Positions 1 through 6,410 of a DNA stretch of 13,758 nucleotides are shown here, piece after piece. The stretch comes from Anaerolineales bacterium. Lineage in GTDB: Bacteria > Chloroflexota > Anaerolineae > B4-G1 > DUEL01. Location of the stretch: contig DQUX01000424.1 in NCBI GenBank assembly GCA_015662065.1, positions 1 through 13,758 of the forward strand, read 5' to 3'. Made by a program: the position numbers and the translations under genes. The stretch's first letter is position 1, and every line of letters begins with the position of its first letter. Below the pieces are notes generated by a model. That model was not told the DNA's origin, made no database searches, and worked only from the letters and a program-made list of their open reading frames with translations.

Positions 1-519
1 AACGGCAACATCGGTACGCTGATGGACATCCAGACCTCGGCGGCCGACGAAATCCGCAAGGAGATCGACAAGCGGACCATCACGGTTATTTCGACCGCGG
101 TTCCGGCGGCCAACACGGTGGAGGTCACCGGCACCACCCTGACCGAGGAGGCGCTCAACGAGGCGGTCTCCATCATCGAGGACCTGGAGCTGTCGGTGAA
201 GTACATCGTGATGCGCGGCCGGAGGTTCAACGATCTGCGCAGCTGGAACCTGGACCCCCAGACCAAGGCCGAGCTGCGCGCCAAGGGCGTGATCAAGAAC
301 TACGGCACCGGCGGCATCCTGCTGACCGCGGCCGCGGCCATGGACGAGATCCTGCTCATTCCCGACGAGGAAGTGGGCAAGATGCCCGTGCGGGAGAACC
401 TCAAGACCGAGGCCATCGAGCAGAAGACCCGCTTCAAGACCGGCTGGCTGGTGTGGTCCGAGCTGGGCCAGGGGATCACCCGCCCGGACATCCTGGCCAA
501 GATCAAGGTGCTCGGCTGA
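1..519 (+). CDS. Major capsid protein, C-terminal part (5' end outside window)
   Basis: The reading frame is open from the first base to the TGA at 517-519, giving 172 visible residues. The ATG at 22 has no Shine-Dalgarno sequence before it, so I read the gene as starting upstream of the window. The C-terminal part alternates predicted strands and helices and ends with residues typical of HK97-fold shell proteins (a stretch reading KTGWLVWSELGQGITRP followed by a short hydrophobic end). It would form the icosahedral shell. Its place, directly before connector and tail-completion genes in a late operon, supports the call. No catalytic motif is expected. An alternative is another shell or decoration protein; the N-arm and E-loop that would decide this lie outside the window. 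Confidence 0.6.
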   Translation, partial: NGNIGTLMDIQTSAADEIRKEIDKRTITVISTAVPAANTVEVTGTTLTEEALNEAVSIIEDLELSVKYIVMRGRRFNDLRSWNLDPQTKAELRAKGVIKNYGTGGILLTAAAAMDEILLIPDEEVGKMPVRENLKTEAIEQKTRFKTGWLVWSELGQGITRPDILAKIKVLG

Positions 520-534
520 TGGAGGTGGACCCAG

Positions 535-906
535 ATGATCAAGCTGAAGAACGTCCGCCCCGGAGTGTTGATCGTGGCCGATGCGGGACTGCGCCTGGCG
601 CCCGGGCAGATGGTGGAGGTCGAGTCGCTCACCACCCAGATGGAACGGGGCATCGCCGAAGGCCGCCTCGCGCGCGTGGACAAGGCGGAAGGGAACGGCG
701 CTGCTCCCCCGGAGACGGGCGGCGGCGGACGGGCGGAGCCGGACGATGCGGACCTCTCGAAGCTCCCCGCGGCGGAGGCCATCTCGCGCGTCGGGTCCGA
801 GGATGACGCCACCAGGCTCAAGGCCCACCTCGCCACCGAGAAACGGCGCACGGTCATCGACGCGCTGAAGAAGCGGCTGGCGGAGGTGGAAGGTGGCGCT
901 CGCTGA
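535..906 (+). CDS. Small phage structural accessory protein, two-part, function unknown
   Basis: 123 residues, ATG start preceded by GGAGG at 521-525. Residues 1-48 form a small beta-rich segment (IKLKN, then LAPGQMVEVESLTTQME, then a short helix ending GRLARV). A Gly/Pro/Glu-rich linker covers about residues 53-75. The C-terminal 45 residues are charged and helical, of the form L-x-K-L-x-A-A-E-A-I followed by RRTVIDALKKRL. Short proteins of this build are common between capsid and connector genes in tailed phages, but I do not recognise a named family. The N-terminal part resembles that of the 92-residue protein at 2956-3234. Its 3' end overlaps the next gene by 14 bp, which suggests coupled translation. 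Confidence 0.55.
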   Translation: MIKLKNVRPGVLIVADAGLRLAPGQMVEVESLTTQMERGIAEGRLARVDKAEGNGAAPPETGGGGRAEPDDADLSKLPAAEAISRVGSEDDATRLKAHLATEKRRTVIDALKKRLAEVEGGAR

Positions 907-1345
907 TCTCGTCGCAACGCTTCGCACCGACCTGTCCGACCCAAGCGGTGATCTGTTCACCGACGAGGTCCTGGGGCGGTGCATCCTGAAGGGCGTCTAC
1001 CGGCTGGCCCGTGACCTCGACATCACGCTGTCCGTCGTGGACGGCGAGGTGTCGCCGGAGCCGGAAGGCGAGACCCGCGAGCTGCTGCTCCTCCTGGGGC
1101 AGATCCACGCCTGCCAGGTGATGCGGGCGGCGACGGCGAACGCTTTCTCCTTTTCCAGCGGCGACAAGCGGGTCGACAAGAGCAAGCAGCCTGAGCACTG
1201 GGCGAAGCTCGAGGAGGACCTGAAGGCCGTCTACAAGCAACGCCTGGGCGAGATCAAGCCGGGGGCGTCGGCGAGTCCCGAGGACTACATCATCTCGCCC
1301 TCCGACCTCAAGCCGGTCATCTACGAACAGGGAAGCGACCTGTGA
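893..1345 (+). CDS. Putative head-tail connector / adaptor protein
   Basis: 150 residues from a GTG at 893, with GGAGG at 883-887 inside the previous gene. The N-terminus (residues 3-45) reads as helices typical of gp6/gp15-type connectors: a short first helix LVATLRTDLSD, then FTDEVLGRCILKGVYRLARDL. A loop follows, then a long helix with LLLLLGQIHACQVMRAAT near residues 63-82, and a charged tail. Such proteins assemble as a ring under the portal. The assignment rests on size, helical layout and position between capsid and stopper genes; there is no diagnostic residue. The GTG start overlaps the upstream gene and the 3' end overlaps the next gene as GTGA, so translation is probably coupled on both sides. 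Confidence 0.55.
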   Translation: MALADLVATLRTDLSDPSGDLFTDEVLGRCILKGVYRLARDLDITLSVVDGEVSPEPEGETRELLLLLGQIHACQVMRAATANAFSFSSGDKRVDKSKQPEHWAKLEEDLKAVYKQRLGEIKPGASASPEDYIISPSDLKPVIYEQGSDL

Positions 1346-1704
1346 GCCTGCTGACCGACCCGGAGAAGATCTGCGCCGCGGAGGACGTGCGGGAGCTCAT
1401 CCTCTCGTCCGGACAGGAAGCGCTGCTTCTGCGCGCTGTCCCCGGCGAACGGTTGTACGGATCCGACGACGCGTCCTACGCCGAGGTCGGGACCATCCCG
1501 CTGGAGTTCGTCGAGACCCCGCCGGAGGACCTGAACAACAAGATCGACGCCGTGGCCTGCGTCCTCCCGGACGCGGACGTCCGTCCCGAGGACCACGTGC
1601 GCGCGGACGACGGGGAGTTCCGCGTCCAGACCGTCGAGGAAGAACGGCTCTTCGGCGTGGTGACCCACAAGGTGTTGAAGCTGGTGCGCCTCCATGGGAG
1701 TTAG
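1342..1704 (+). CDS. Putative head-closure (stopper) protein
   Basis: 120 residues, GTG start at 1342 overlapping the TGA of the previous gene in a GTGA arrangement. The protein is mostly beta-strand by eye: a helix near the N-terminus (AAEDVRELILSS), then strands (QEALLLRAVPGERLYG), a DDASY loop, and C-terminal strands (FRVQTVEEERLFGVVTHKVLKLVRL). That layout, length and gene position fit the stopper ring that plugs the head before tail joining. It is followed with an 11-bp overlap by a gp10-like tail-completion gene, the usual order in siphoviruses and myoviruses. I cannot name the exact family; a minor structural protein of another kind is possible. Confidence 0.5.
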   Translation: MSLLTDPEKICAAEDVRELILSSGQEALLLRAVPGERLYGSDDASYAEVGTIPLEFVETPPEDLNNKIDAVACVLPDADVRPEDHVRADDGEFRVQTVEEERLFGVVTHKVLKLVRLHGS

Positions 1705-2179
1705 GCGGTTCGGAGACTGGGACGAGGCCCGCTCGAGGCTCACGGGGAACACGGCCGCGCGCCTGGCGCTGGCCCTCCGGCAGGCCACCATCAAGAACGC
1801 CCTCCTGCTCGTGCGCGAGATCAAGCGGGGCATCCGCAGCCAGGCCCCGGGCGGCAAACCGTTCGTGAAGCTGGCCGAGAGCACCATCCGACGCAAGGGC
1901 TCCAGCAAGGCGCTGATCGACACCGGGTTTCTGGTCAACGCCATCACGCAACGCATCCTGGCCGACAAGGCCTTCGTGGGGCTGCTGCGCGGCACCGTGA
2001 ACAAGGACGGCGAGGACCTGGTCAACATCGGGGCGGTCATGGAGTACGGCGCCACCATCCGTCATCCGAACGGGGCGGTGATCGTCATACCGCCGCGTCC
2101 CTTCCTGCACCCCGTCATGGAGAAGTACCGCGCCCAGGTGCTCGAGAACTACCGGGCCGCCGTCCGCTCGGTCCTCTGA
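1694..2179 (+). CDS. HK97 gp10-like tail-completion / virion morphogenesis protein
   Basis: 161 residues from ATG 1694, inside the end of the preceding gene. It has the hallmarks of the gp10/phage virion morphogenesis group: basic N-terminus, a long helix (RLALALRQATIKNALLLVREI), a central part with LIDTGFLVNAITQRI, a glycine-bearing AVMEYGATIRH segment, and the typical IPPRPFLHPVMEKY motif near residues 133-148 followed by a terminal helix. Members sit at the head-tail junction and are needed for a stable tail attachment. Length and motif order look complete. The stop at 2177-2179 is followed by the first non-coding gap of the operon. Confidence 0.75.
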   Translation: MGVRRFGDWDEARSRLTGNTAARLALALRQATIKNALLLVREIKRGIRSQAPGGKPFVKLAESTIRRKGSSKALIDTGFLVNAITQRILADKAFVGLLRGTVNKDGEDLVNIGAVMEYGATIRHPNGAVIVIPPRPFLHPVMEKYRAQVLENYRAAVRSVL

Positions 2180-2284
2180 CCCCGACACCGCCCGACACTT
2201 CCGCAACCGCTCCGGTAGGTAACAGCCAGGAGTATCTGCCGGCGCGCCGTCGTGTACGCGACGCGGCCGCCGGCCGTCGGAGAC
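2180..2284. other. Non-coding gap between tail-completion and tail-terminator genes
   Basis: A 105-bp gap in an operon that otherwise overlaps its genes. It contains the octamer CCCGACAC twice (2181-2188 and 2191-2198), then CCGGTAGGTA at 2212-2221. A possible small hairpin lies at 2248-2263 (CGTCG / CGACG). The octamer plus decamer at fixed spacing recur in the other gap at 11365-11395. An in-frame GTG at 2252 could extend the next gene into this gap, but the ATG at 2285 has the better ribosome site. No promoter or U-tract terminator is evident. Confidence 0.6.
2191..2221. repeat. Gap motif copy A: CCCGACAC, 13 nt, CCGGTAGGTA
   Basis: First of two copies. It matches copy B at 11365-11395 at 8 of 8 bases in the octamer, 9 of 10 in the decamer and 5 of 13 in the equal-length spacer (22 of 31). 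The strand is not determined. It could be a decayed REP-like or MITE end, or a conserved leader element; the sequence does not choose between these. Confidence 0.5.
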
Positions 2285-2839
2285 ATGAGCTTGGAAACCG
2301 TTCGAACAGTAGTCGAGAGCTTCATCCGCCTGGTGAAGGCGGAAATCGACCCCGAGGCGGTGCTCGTGGCCGCGGACGACGTGTTCGAGGTGCCGCGGAC
2401 GCCCAGCCTGATCCTGCAGGGCCCGACCCTGATCGTAAACGGTGACCGCCGGACCCAGGCCCGCATGGTGGAGAAGGATGTTCCGAACCTGAGCTATGAA
2501 GAATGTCGCTATCCCCGCCTCTATCACCTCGACTTCGATGTCATCGTCACCGCCGCGCATGAAGGCGAATTGCTCGACCTGCAGGAAAAGGTCGCCCGCT
2601 TCTATCAGCGTTATCCGGTTCTGACCGTGGAGGACCGCGGGACGATCAATCTCACCGAGCTTACCCCGTTGGGAGGTCTTCGGAGGGTGAACCTGTCGGA
2701 CCTGCGCCAAAGCAGCGGGCGGTGCCGCATCGAGGACTGCCCCGTCTACGACGGCGTTGTGGAGACGGGCCCGCTGGTCAAAGACAGGAGATTCGAGTTC
2801 CGGGACGGTGTCGAGGAGGACCGGACCTACACGCCATAA
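2285..2839 (+). CDS. Putative tail-terminator-like protein
   Basis: 184 residues from ATG 2285, with CGGAG at 2278-2282 just upstream. The N-terminus is a helix (LETVRTVVESFIRLVKAEI), followed by strands (LILQGPTLIVN), then LYHLDFDVIVTAAHEGELLDLQEKVARFYQ, a strand-helix pattern typical of tail terminator/gpU-type proteins that cap the tube at its head end. Position between the gp10-like gene and the sheath fits. I do not recognise a precise family. Codon use is unlike its neighbours: 5 of 7 Tyr codons are TAT, whereas the sheath, tube and chaperone use TAC at every Tyr I checked; GAA and ATT/GTT-type codons are also commoner around 2480-2690. The gene is bracketed by gap motif A and the hairpin repeat at 2841, so it may be a recently exchanged module. 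Confidence 0.5.
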   Translation: MSLETVRTVVESFIRLVKAEIDPEAVLVAADDVFEVPRTPSLILQGPTLIVNGDRRTQARMVEKDVPNLSYEECRYPRLYHLDFDVIVTAAHEGELLDLQEKVARFYQRYPVLTVEDRGTINLTELTPLGGLRRVNLSDLRQSSGRCRIEDCPVYDGVVETGPLVKDRRFEFRDGVEEDRTYTP

Positions 2840-2840
2840 A

Positions 2841-2936
2841 CAGTGCGAGGTGCGAAGTGCGAGGTGCGAAGTTGAAAAGGGAAAACAAACGCCGTCTTCA
2901 ACAACTTCGCACTTCGAACCGTGAACTTCGAACTGA
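2841..2936. repeat. Inverted GTGCGAR-repeat hairpin, solo copy
   Basis: Left arm 2841-2874 consists of four tandem 7-bp GTGCGAG/GTGCGAA units. Right arm 2902-2935 is its inverted, degenerate partner; the 34-base arms match at 26 positions, with a 27-base A-rich centre. It begins CAGTGCGA like the left end of the element at 10115. It lies exactly between the TAA at 2837-2839 and the ribosome site at 2943, so it broke no gene. On RNA it could fold into a long stem but lacks a U-tract, so I do not call it a terminator. It resembles a non-autonomous (MITE-like) relative of the S23-carrying element. Confidence 0.8.
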
Positions 2937-2955
2937 GAAGCCAGGAGGAACGCAA

Positions 2956-3234
2956 GTGATCGAGATCAGGAACCTGCTCTTCCAGCCGCTCACCTTCCAC
3001 CTGGCGGGTGGCGGCCGGGGCATCCATCTGAATCCACGCGAGCGCCGGAGGGTCCGCGAGGAGGACGTCTCCCCGGAGATCGAGGCCGCGGCCAGGCGCG
3101 GGCTGGTCTCCCTGACGGTGGCGCCCGAGGCCGTTGCCTCACCGGAACCGGCCGAGCCGGCCGGCGCCGGCGCATCCAAGGACGAGCCCAGGAGCGGCGG
3201 GGCTTCCGCCTCCCGCCGCCGCAAGCGGAGGTAA
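2956..3234 (+). CDS. Small hypothetical protein before the sheath gene
   Basis: 92 residues from GTG 2956, chosen because AGGAGG lies at 2943-2948. The frame is open further upstream through the repeat hairpin, but that part would translate repeat DNA and has no better start. Residues 1-55 are a small strand-helix unit (IEIRNLLFQPLTFHL, then LNPRERRRVREEDV, then a helix EIEAAARRGLVSL). The rest is a Pro/Ala/Glu linker and a basic tail ending RRRKRR. A protein of this type in front of the sheath is common in contractile phages but of unknown role. Its beginning is reminiscent of the protein at 535-906. The basic tail could bind nucleic acid or an acidic partner; that is only inference. Confidence 0.55.
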   Translation: MIEIRNLLFQPLTFHLAGGGRGIHLNPRERRRVREEDVSPEIEAAARRGLVSLTVAPEAVASPEPAEPAGAGASKDEPRSGGASASRRRKRR

Positions 3235-3237
3235 GCC

Positions 3238-5094
3238 ATGGCGACCTACCTTTCCCCCGGCGTCTACACGCGCGAGACCGATTTCAGTTTCTACGTCAAG
3301 CAGATCTCGACCTCGTCCTGCGCCATGGTGGGCGTGGCCGAGCGCGGCCCGATCAACAAGCCTGTGCTGGTCACCAGCTGGGAGCAGTTCATCAACAAGT
3401 TCGGTTCCTACGTGCAGGCCGGCTACCTGGCCTACGCGGCACGGGCCTTCTTCGACAACGGCGGCTCGGTGCTCTACGTCAACCGGATCGCCCACCTGGC
3501 CGACCCCACCGACCGGAACAGCCTCACCGCCGTGAAGTCCTCGGTGACGCTCAAGGACCGGCGCGCCGTCGCCGCGACGCTGGAGACGGGCGCCGCCGGA
3601 ACGGACCGCATCACCTGGACGGCACGGGCGGCGGGTTCGGCCGGCAACGGCATCAGCATCGCGCTGGCGGCTTCCGGGACGGACACGCCGCTCTCGGTCG
3701 AGGTCTCCGGCCAGGCGATCACGGTGAACCTGGCCACGGACGGCGCAGGTGACCCGGTGAGCACCGCCGACCAGGTCGCGGCCGCCGTCAACGCGGACGC
3801 CGCGGCCTCCTCCCTGGTGCAGGCATCCACCACGGACGGCGGTGTCGTCCAGCCTGCCGCCGCCGCGAACCTCACCGGCGGCCAGGACGCCCAGGACACC
3901 CTCCGTGTCTTCGCCGTGAACGAGGGCGTCTGGGGGGACCGCCTCGAGGTGGAGGTCGAAGACGGCTCGCTCGATCCCGCGGGCGGTTTCAACCTGATCG
4001 TCCGCTACAAGGGCGAGGTCGTCGAGGTCTTCAAGGACCTCTCCATGGACGAGGCCGCGAAGAACCACGTCGAGCTGGCGATCAACGAGCGCTCGGAGTT
4101 CATCGCCGTGGAGGACCTGGGGCCCGCCTCGGGCCTGCCGGAGGACCGTCCGGCCACGGGTCGTTCGGCGCTTTCCGGCGGTGACGACGGGCTCACGGGC
4201 CTCGACGACGCCGACTACACGGGCGATCCGTCCCAGCACACCGGCTTCTACGCCTTCGACGAGATCGACGCCCTGAACATGCTCATGGCCCCGGGCGTGA
4301 CCACCGCCGCCGTGATCCATGCCGGGATCGACTACGCCGAGAACCGCAAGGACCTGATCTTCCTCGCCGACCTGCCGATCCACCTGGAGCCGCTGGAGGC
4401 GGTGGACTTCCGCAAGGGACAGGGGATGTACTCCCATGCCGCCTTCAACTCCTCCTACGCGGCCCTCTACTACCCCTGGCTGGAGATCAATGATCCGGTC
4501 ACCGGGAAGAGGAAGCTCGTGCCGCCCACCGGGGCGGTGGCGGGCTGTTTCGCCCGCAACGACCGCAAGGCCCACGTCTGGTACGCGCCCGCGGGCATCG
4601 ACCGCGGCCGCATCTTCAACGCCCTCTCGGTCGGATACAAGACCAGCCGCGGCGAGCGGGACGTGCTCTACCCCGAGGGCGTCAACGTCATCGCCTCCTT
4701 CCCGGACAGCGGGATCAACATCTGGGGCCAGAAGACGCTCCAGAGCCAGCCCTCGGCGCTGGACCGCGTCAACGTCCGGCGACTGATGATGTACATCGAG
4801 GAAGCCATCGCCGAGTCCTCCCGGTTCGTGGTCTTCGAGCCGAACAACCCGCAGACCTGGCGGGCGCTGCTGCGGCTCATCAACCCCTTCCTGCAGGACA
4901 TCAAGGACAAGGGCGGTCTCTACGACTTCGCCGTGCAGTGTGACGAGGAGACCAACACGCCGGCGGTGATCGACCGCAACGAGCTGGTGGCGCGGGTGTT
5001 CGTGAAGCCCACGAAGACCGCGGAGTTCATCGAGCTCAACTTCGTGCTCACCGCCACCGGCGCGGACTTCAAGGAAATCTTCAAGACCACGTGA
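3238..5094 (+). CDS. Contractile tail sheath protein
   Basis: 618 residues, ATG with GGAGG at 3225-3229 style ribosome site. It polymerises around the tube and contracts on infection. The N-terminus YLSPGVYTRE and the segment VGVAERGPINKPVLVTS are sheath hallmarks, as is FFDNGGSVLYVNRI. Residues about 119-217 form an extra Ala/Thr/Ser-rich beta domain (GTDRITWTARAAGSAGNGIS to NLTGGQDA) that interrupts the core; the core resumes with LRVFAVNEGVWGDRLEVEVE. The C-terminal conserved region includes YPEGVNVIASFPDSGINIWGQ, FVVFEPNNPQTWRALLRLI and GGLYDFAVQCDEETNT, ending in the strand that interlocks neighbouring subunits. Length is normal for a sheath with one added domain. Followed 11 bp later by the tube gene, the classic sheath-tube pair. 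Confidence 0.96.
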   Translation: MATYLSPGVYTRETDFSFYVKQISTSSCAMVGVAERGPINKPVLVTSWEQFINKFGSYVQAGYLAYAARAFFDNGGSVLYVNRIAHLADPTDRNSLTAVKSSVTLKDRRAVAATLETGAAGTDRITWTARAAGSAGNGISIALAASGTDTPLSVEVSGQAITVNLATDGAGDPVSTADQVAAAVNADAAASSLVQASTTDGGVVQPAAAANLTGGQDAQDTLRVFAVNEGVWGDRLEVEVEDGSLDPAGGFNLIVRYKGEVVEVFKDLSMDEAAKNHVELAINERSEFIAVEDLGPASGLPEDRPATGRSALSGGDDGLTGLDDADYTGDPSQHTGFYAFDEIDALNMLMAPGVTTAAVIHAGIDYAENRKDLIFLADLPIHLEPLEAVDFRKGQGMYSHAAFNSSYAALYYPWLEINDPVTGKRKLVPPTGAVAGCFARNDRKAHVWYAPAGIDRGRIFNALSVGYKTSRGERDVLYPEGVNVIASFPDSGINIWGQKTLQSQPSALDRVNVRRLMMYIEEAIAESSRFVVFEPNNPQTWRALLRLINPFLQDIKDKGGLYDFAVQCDEETNTPAVIDRNELVARVFVKPTKTAEFIELNFVLTATGADFKEIFKTT

Positions 5095-5105
5095 GGAGGT
5101 AGCCC

Positions 5106-5567
5106 ATGCGCAGCGGGAACATGCCCAAGAGCCTCTACCAGAACTGGCAGTTCGCCATCGAGGTGAACGGGTTCGACGTGGCGCTCTTCAAGAAGGGCCA
5201 GGAGCCCAAGACCGAGTTCGAGGAGGTGGCCTTCGCCCCCGCGGGCTCGATGTTCGACCAGAAGGTGGCCGGGCGCGTGAAGTTCGAGGACATCACCCTG
5301 GAGAAGGGCATTCTCCAGGACGGCTCGGACGAGGCCGCCAGGGAATGGGTCGAGAAACAGGTGGACGTCAACGCCGTGGTCGGCGGGCTGCCCAACGACT
5401 ACATGCGCGACATCGACATCGTCCGCTACGACCGGGCCGGCAACGAGACCCGTCGATGGACCCTGCACGGAGCGTGGGTGAAGGTGCTCGAGTACGACGA
5501 ACTCGAAGGCGCCAACACCGAGAACACCATCGAGAAGATCACCATCAGCTACCAGTACTGGACCTGA
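5106..5567 (+). CDS. Tail tube protein (T4 gp19-like)
   Basis: 153 residues from ATG 5106, preceded by GAGGAGGT at 5094-5101 style site overlapping the sheath stop region. Forms the inner hexameric tube through which DNA passes. It has the gp19/tube family layout: an N-terminal YQNWQFAIEVNGFDVALF strand, then FEEVAFAPAGSMFDQKVAGR (the sandwich core with K-V-A-G-R), an ITLEKGIL strand, and the C-terminal strands RRWTLHGAWVKVLEYDELEG and IEKITISYQYW, which is very typical. An internal ATG at 5121 is a possible alternative start, but the ribosome site favours 5106. The next gene, 17 bp on, is the tail assembly chaperone. Confidence 0.93.
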   Translation: MRSGNMPKSLYQNWQFAIEVNGFDVALFKKGQEPKTEFEEVAFAPAGSMFDQKVAGRVKFEDITLEKGILQDGSDEAAREWVEKQVDVNAVVGGLPNDYMRDIDIVRYDRAGNETRRWTLHGAWVKVLEYDELEGANTENTIEKITISYQYWT

Positions 5568-5583
5568 CGGGCGGAGGTGAACC

Positions 5584-6261
5584 GTGTACACGTTCGAGCT
5601 TCCCAGCGGAACCGAGGTGGAACTCCGGGAGATGACCGGGGCCGAGGAAGAGCTGCTCACCAACCAGCGGCTCATCCGGACCGGCGACGCGGTCAACCAG
5701 GTCCTCAAGAACTGCATCGTCCGCCTGGGGGACAACGACGAGCCGTCCATGAAGGACGTCCTCGACCTGCTCTCCGGCGACCGGCTCTTCATCCTGGTCA
5801 AGCTTCGCCAGGTCTCCCTGGGCGACGAGGTGGAGCTGGAGCTGGTCTGCCCCAACGCCGCCTGCCGCGCGACGAACCACGTGGCCGTCGACCTCGAGGA
5901 CCTGGAGGTCACCCCCTACGGCCCGGAGCGGGAGTTCTCCTTCGAGCTGCCCGGCTCGAAGCGCACCGTGCGCTTCGGCTACCTGGACGGCCACAAGGAG
6001 AAGCGGCTGGCCGCGCTGAAGGAGCCGTCCATCTCGTCCGCCATGCTGATCCGGATCATCGACATCGACGGCAAGCCGCCCAACAAGAAGCTCATGGCCG
6101 AGATGTCCATGCGCGACCGCAGCGCCCTGCGGCAGGAGATGCTCCGGGTGGACGCGGGCATCGACACCACCGTGGAGACCGAGTGCGACAGCTGCGGCGC
6201 CCGCATCCGGACCCGCCTGGAGGCCGAGCCGGGTTTTTTGTTCCCCGGAGTTCGCTTGTAA
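5584..6261 (+). CDS. Tail assembly chaperone, zero-frame product (gp51/gp26 or lambda G-like)
   Basis: 225 residues from GTG 5584, ribosome site GGAGG at 5573-5577. Starts YTFELPSGTEVELREMTGAEE, the usual opening of T4-type baseplate/tail assembly chaperones, then helical segments. Four cysteines in two pairs, C89-x4-C94 and C201-x2-C204, suggest a zinc ribbon formed by a long hairpin; such cysteines are known in some phage chaperones. The gene sits between tube and tape measure, where chaperones that coat the tape measure are always encoded. It ends at TAA 6259-6261 after a GGGTTTTTTG slippery stretch that offers a -1 shift into an extension. The zero-frame form would correspond to gpG. Start choice is supported by ribosome-site spacing. 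Confidence 0.8.
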   Translation: MYTFELPSGTEVELREMTGAEEELLTNQRLIRTGDAVNQVLKNCIVRLGDNDEPSMKDVLDLLSGDRLFILVKLRQVSLGDEVELELVCPNAACRATNHVAVDLEDLEVTPYGPEREFSFELPGSKRTVRFGYLDGHKEKRLAALKEPSISSAMLIRIIDIDGKPPNKKLMAEMSMRDRSALRQEMLRVDAGIDTTVETECDSCGARIRTRLEAEPGFLFPGVRL

Positions 6262-6410
6262 GGGACGCCTTCTTCCTGGCCTACGGCGGACTCCACTGGG
6301 GATACGCCGAGACGAAAGCGCTGCCGCTCCGGGTCCGCCGCGAGTTCGTGGAGGCCCTGGAGCGGCAGCTTGCATTTGAGCGGGAGGAAATGGAGCGCAG
6401 GCAGAGATGA
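5584..6410 (+). CDS. Tail assembly chaperone, -1 frameshift fusion (gpGT-like)
   Basis: A -1 slip at 6231-6240 would continue translation to the TGA at 6408-6410, giving about 275 residues: 218 from the zero frame and 57 in the extension. The extension carries a coherent helical protein (DAFFLAYGGLHWGYAETKAL, then RREFVEALERQLAFEREEM), which resembles the second chaperone domain in contractile phages. No ATG, GTG or TTG start lies before this conserved part in its own frame, so frameshifting is the simplest way to express it. Its stop overlaps the tape-measure ATG as ATGA. By analogy to lambda GT, the extension would recruit tube subunits while the common part binds the tape measure. An independent non-standard start remains possible. 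Confidence 0.75.
6219..6240 (+). promoter_or_regulatory. Programmed -1 frameshift site
   Basis: The run GGGTTTTTTG (6231-6240) is read in the zero frame as CCG GGT TTT TTG. It contains two overlapping X-XXY-YYZ heptamers in the correct phase: GGGTTTT at 6231-6237 and TTTTTTG at 6234-6240. GGAGG at 6219-6223 lies 10 nt before the second heptamer, the spacing known to stimulate dnaX-type -1 frameshifting. Both shifts enter the frame that stays open to 6410. A downstream RNA structure was not computed. Confidence 0.75.

Noticed and set aside
2841..2936. CRISPR-like or terminator reading of the GTGCGAR repeats
   Set aside because: The units are contiguous and inverted, with no spacers, and no U-tract follows the stem.
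6231..6240. T-run as part of an intrinsic terminator
   Set aside because: It lies within coding sequence, no strong stem precedes it, and it fits the frameshift phase exactly.
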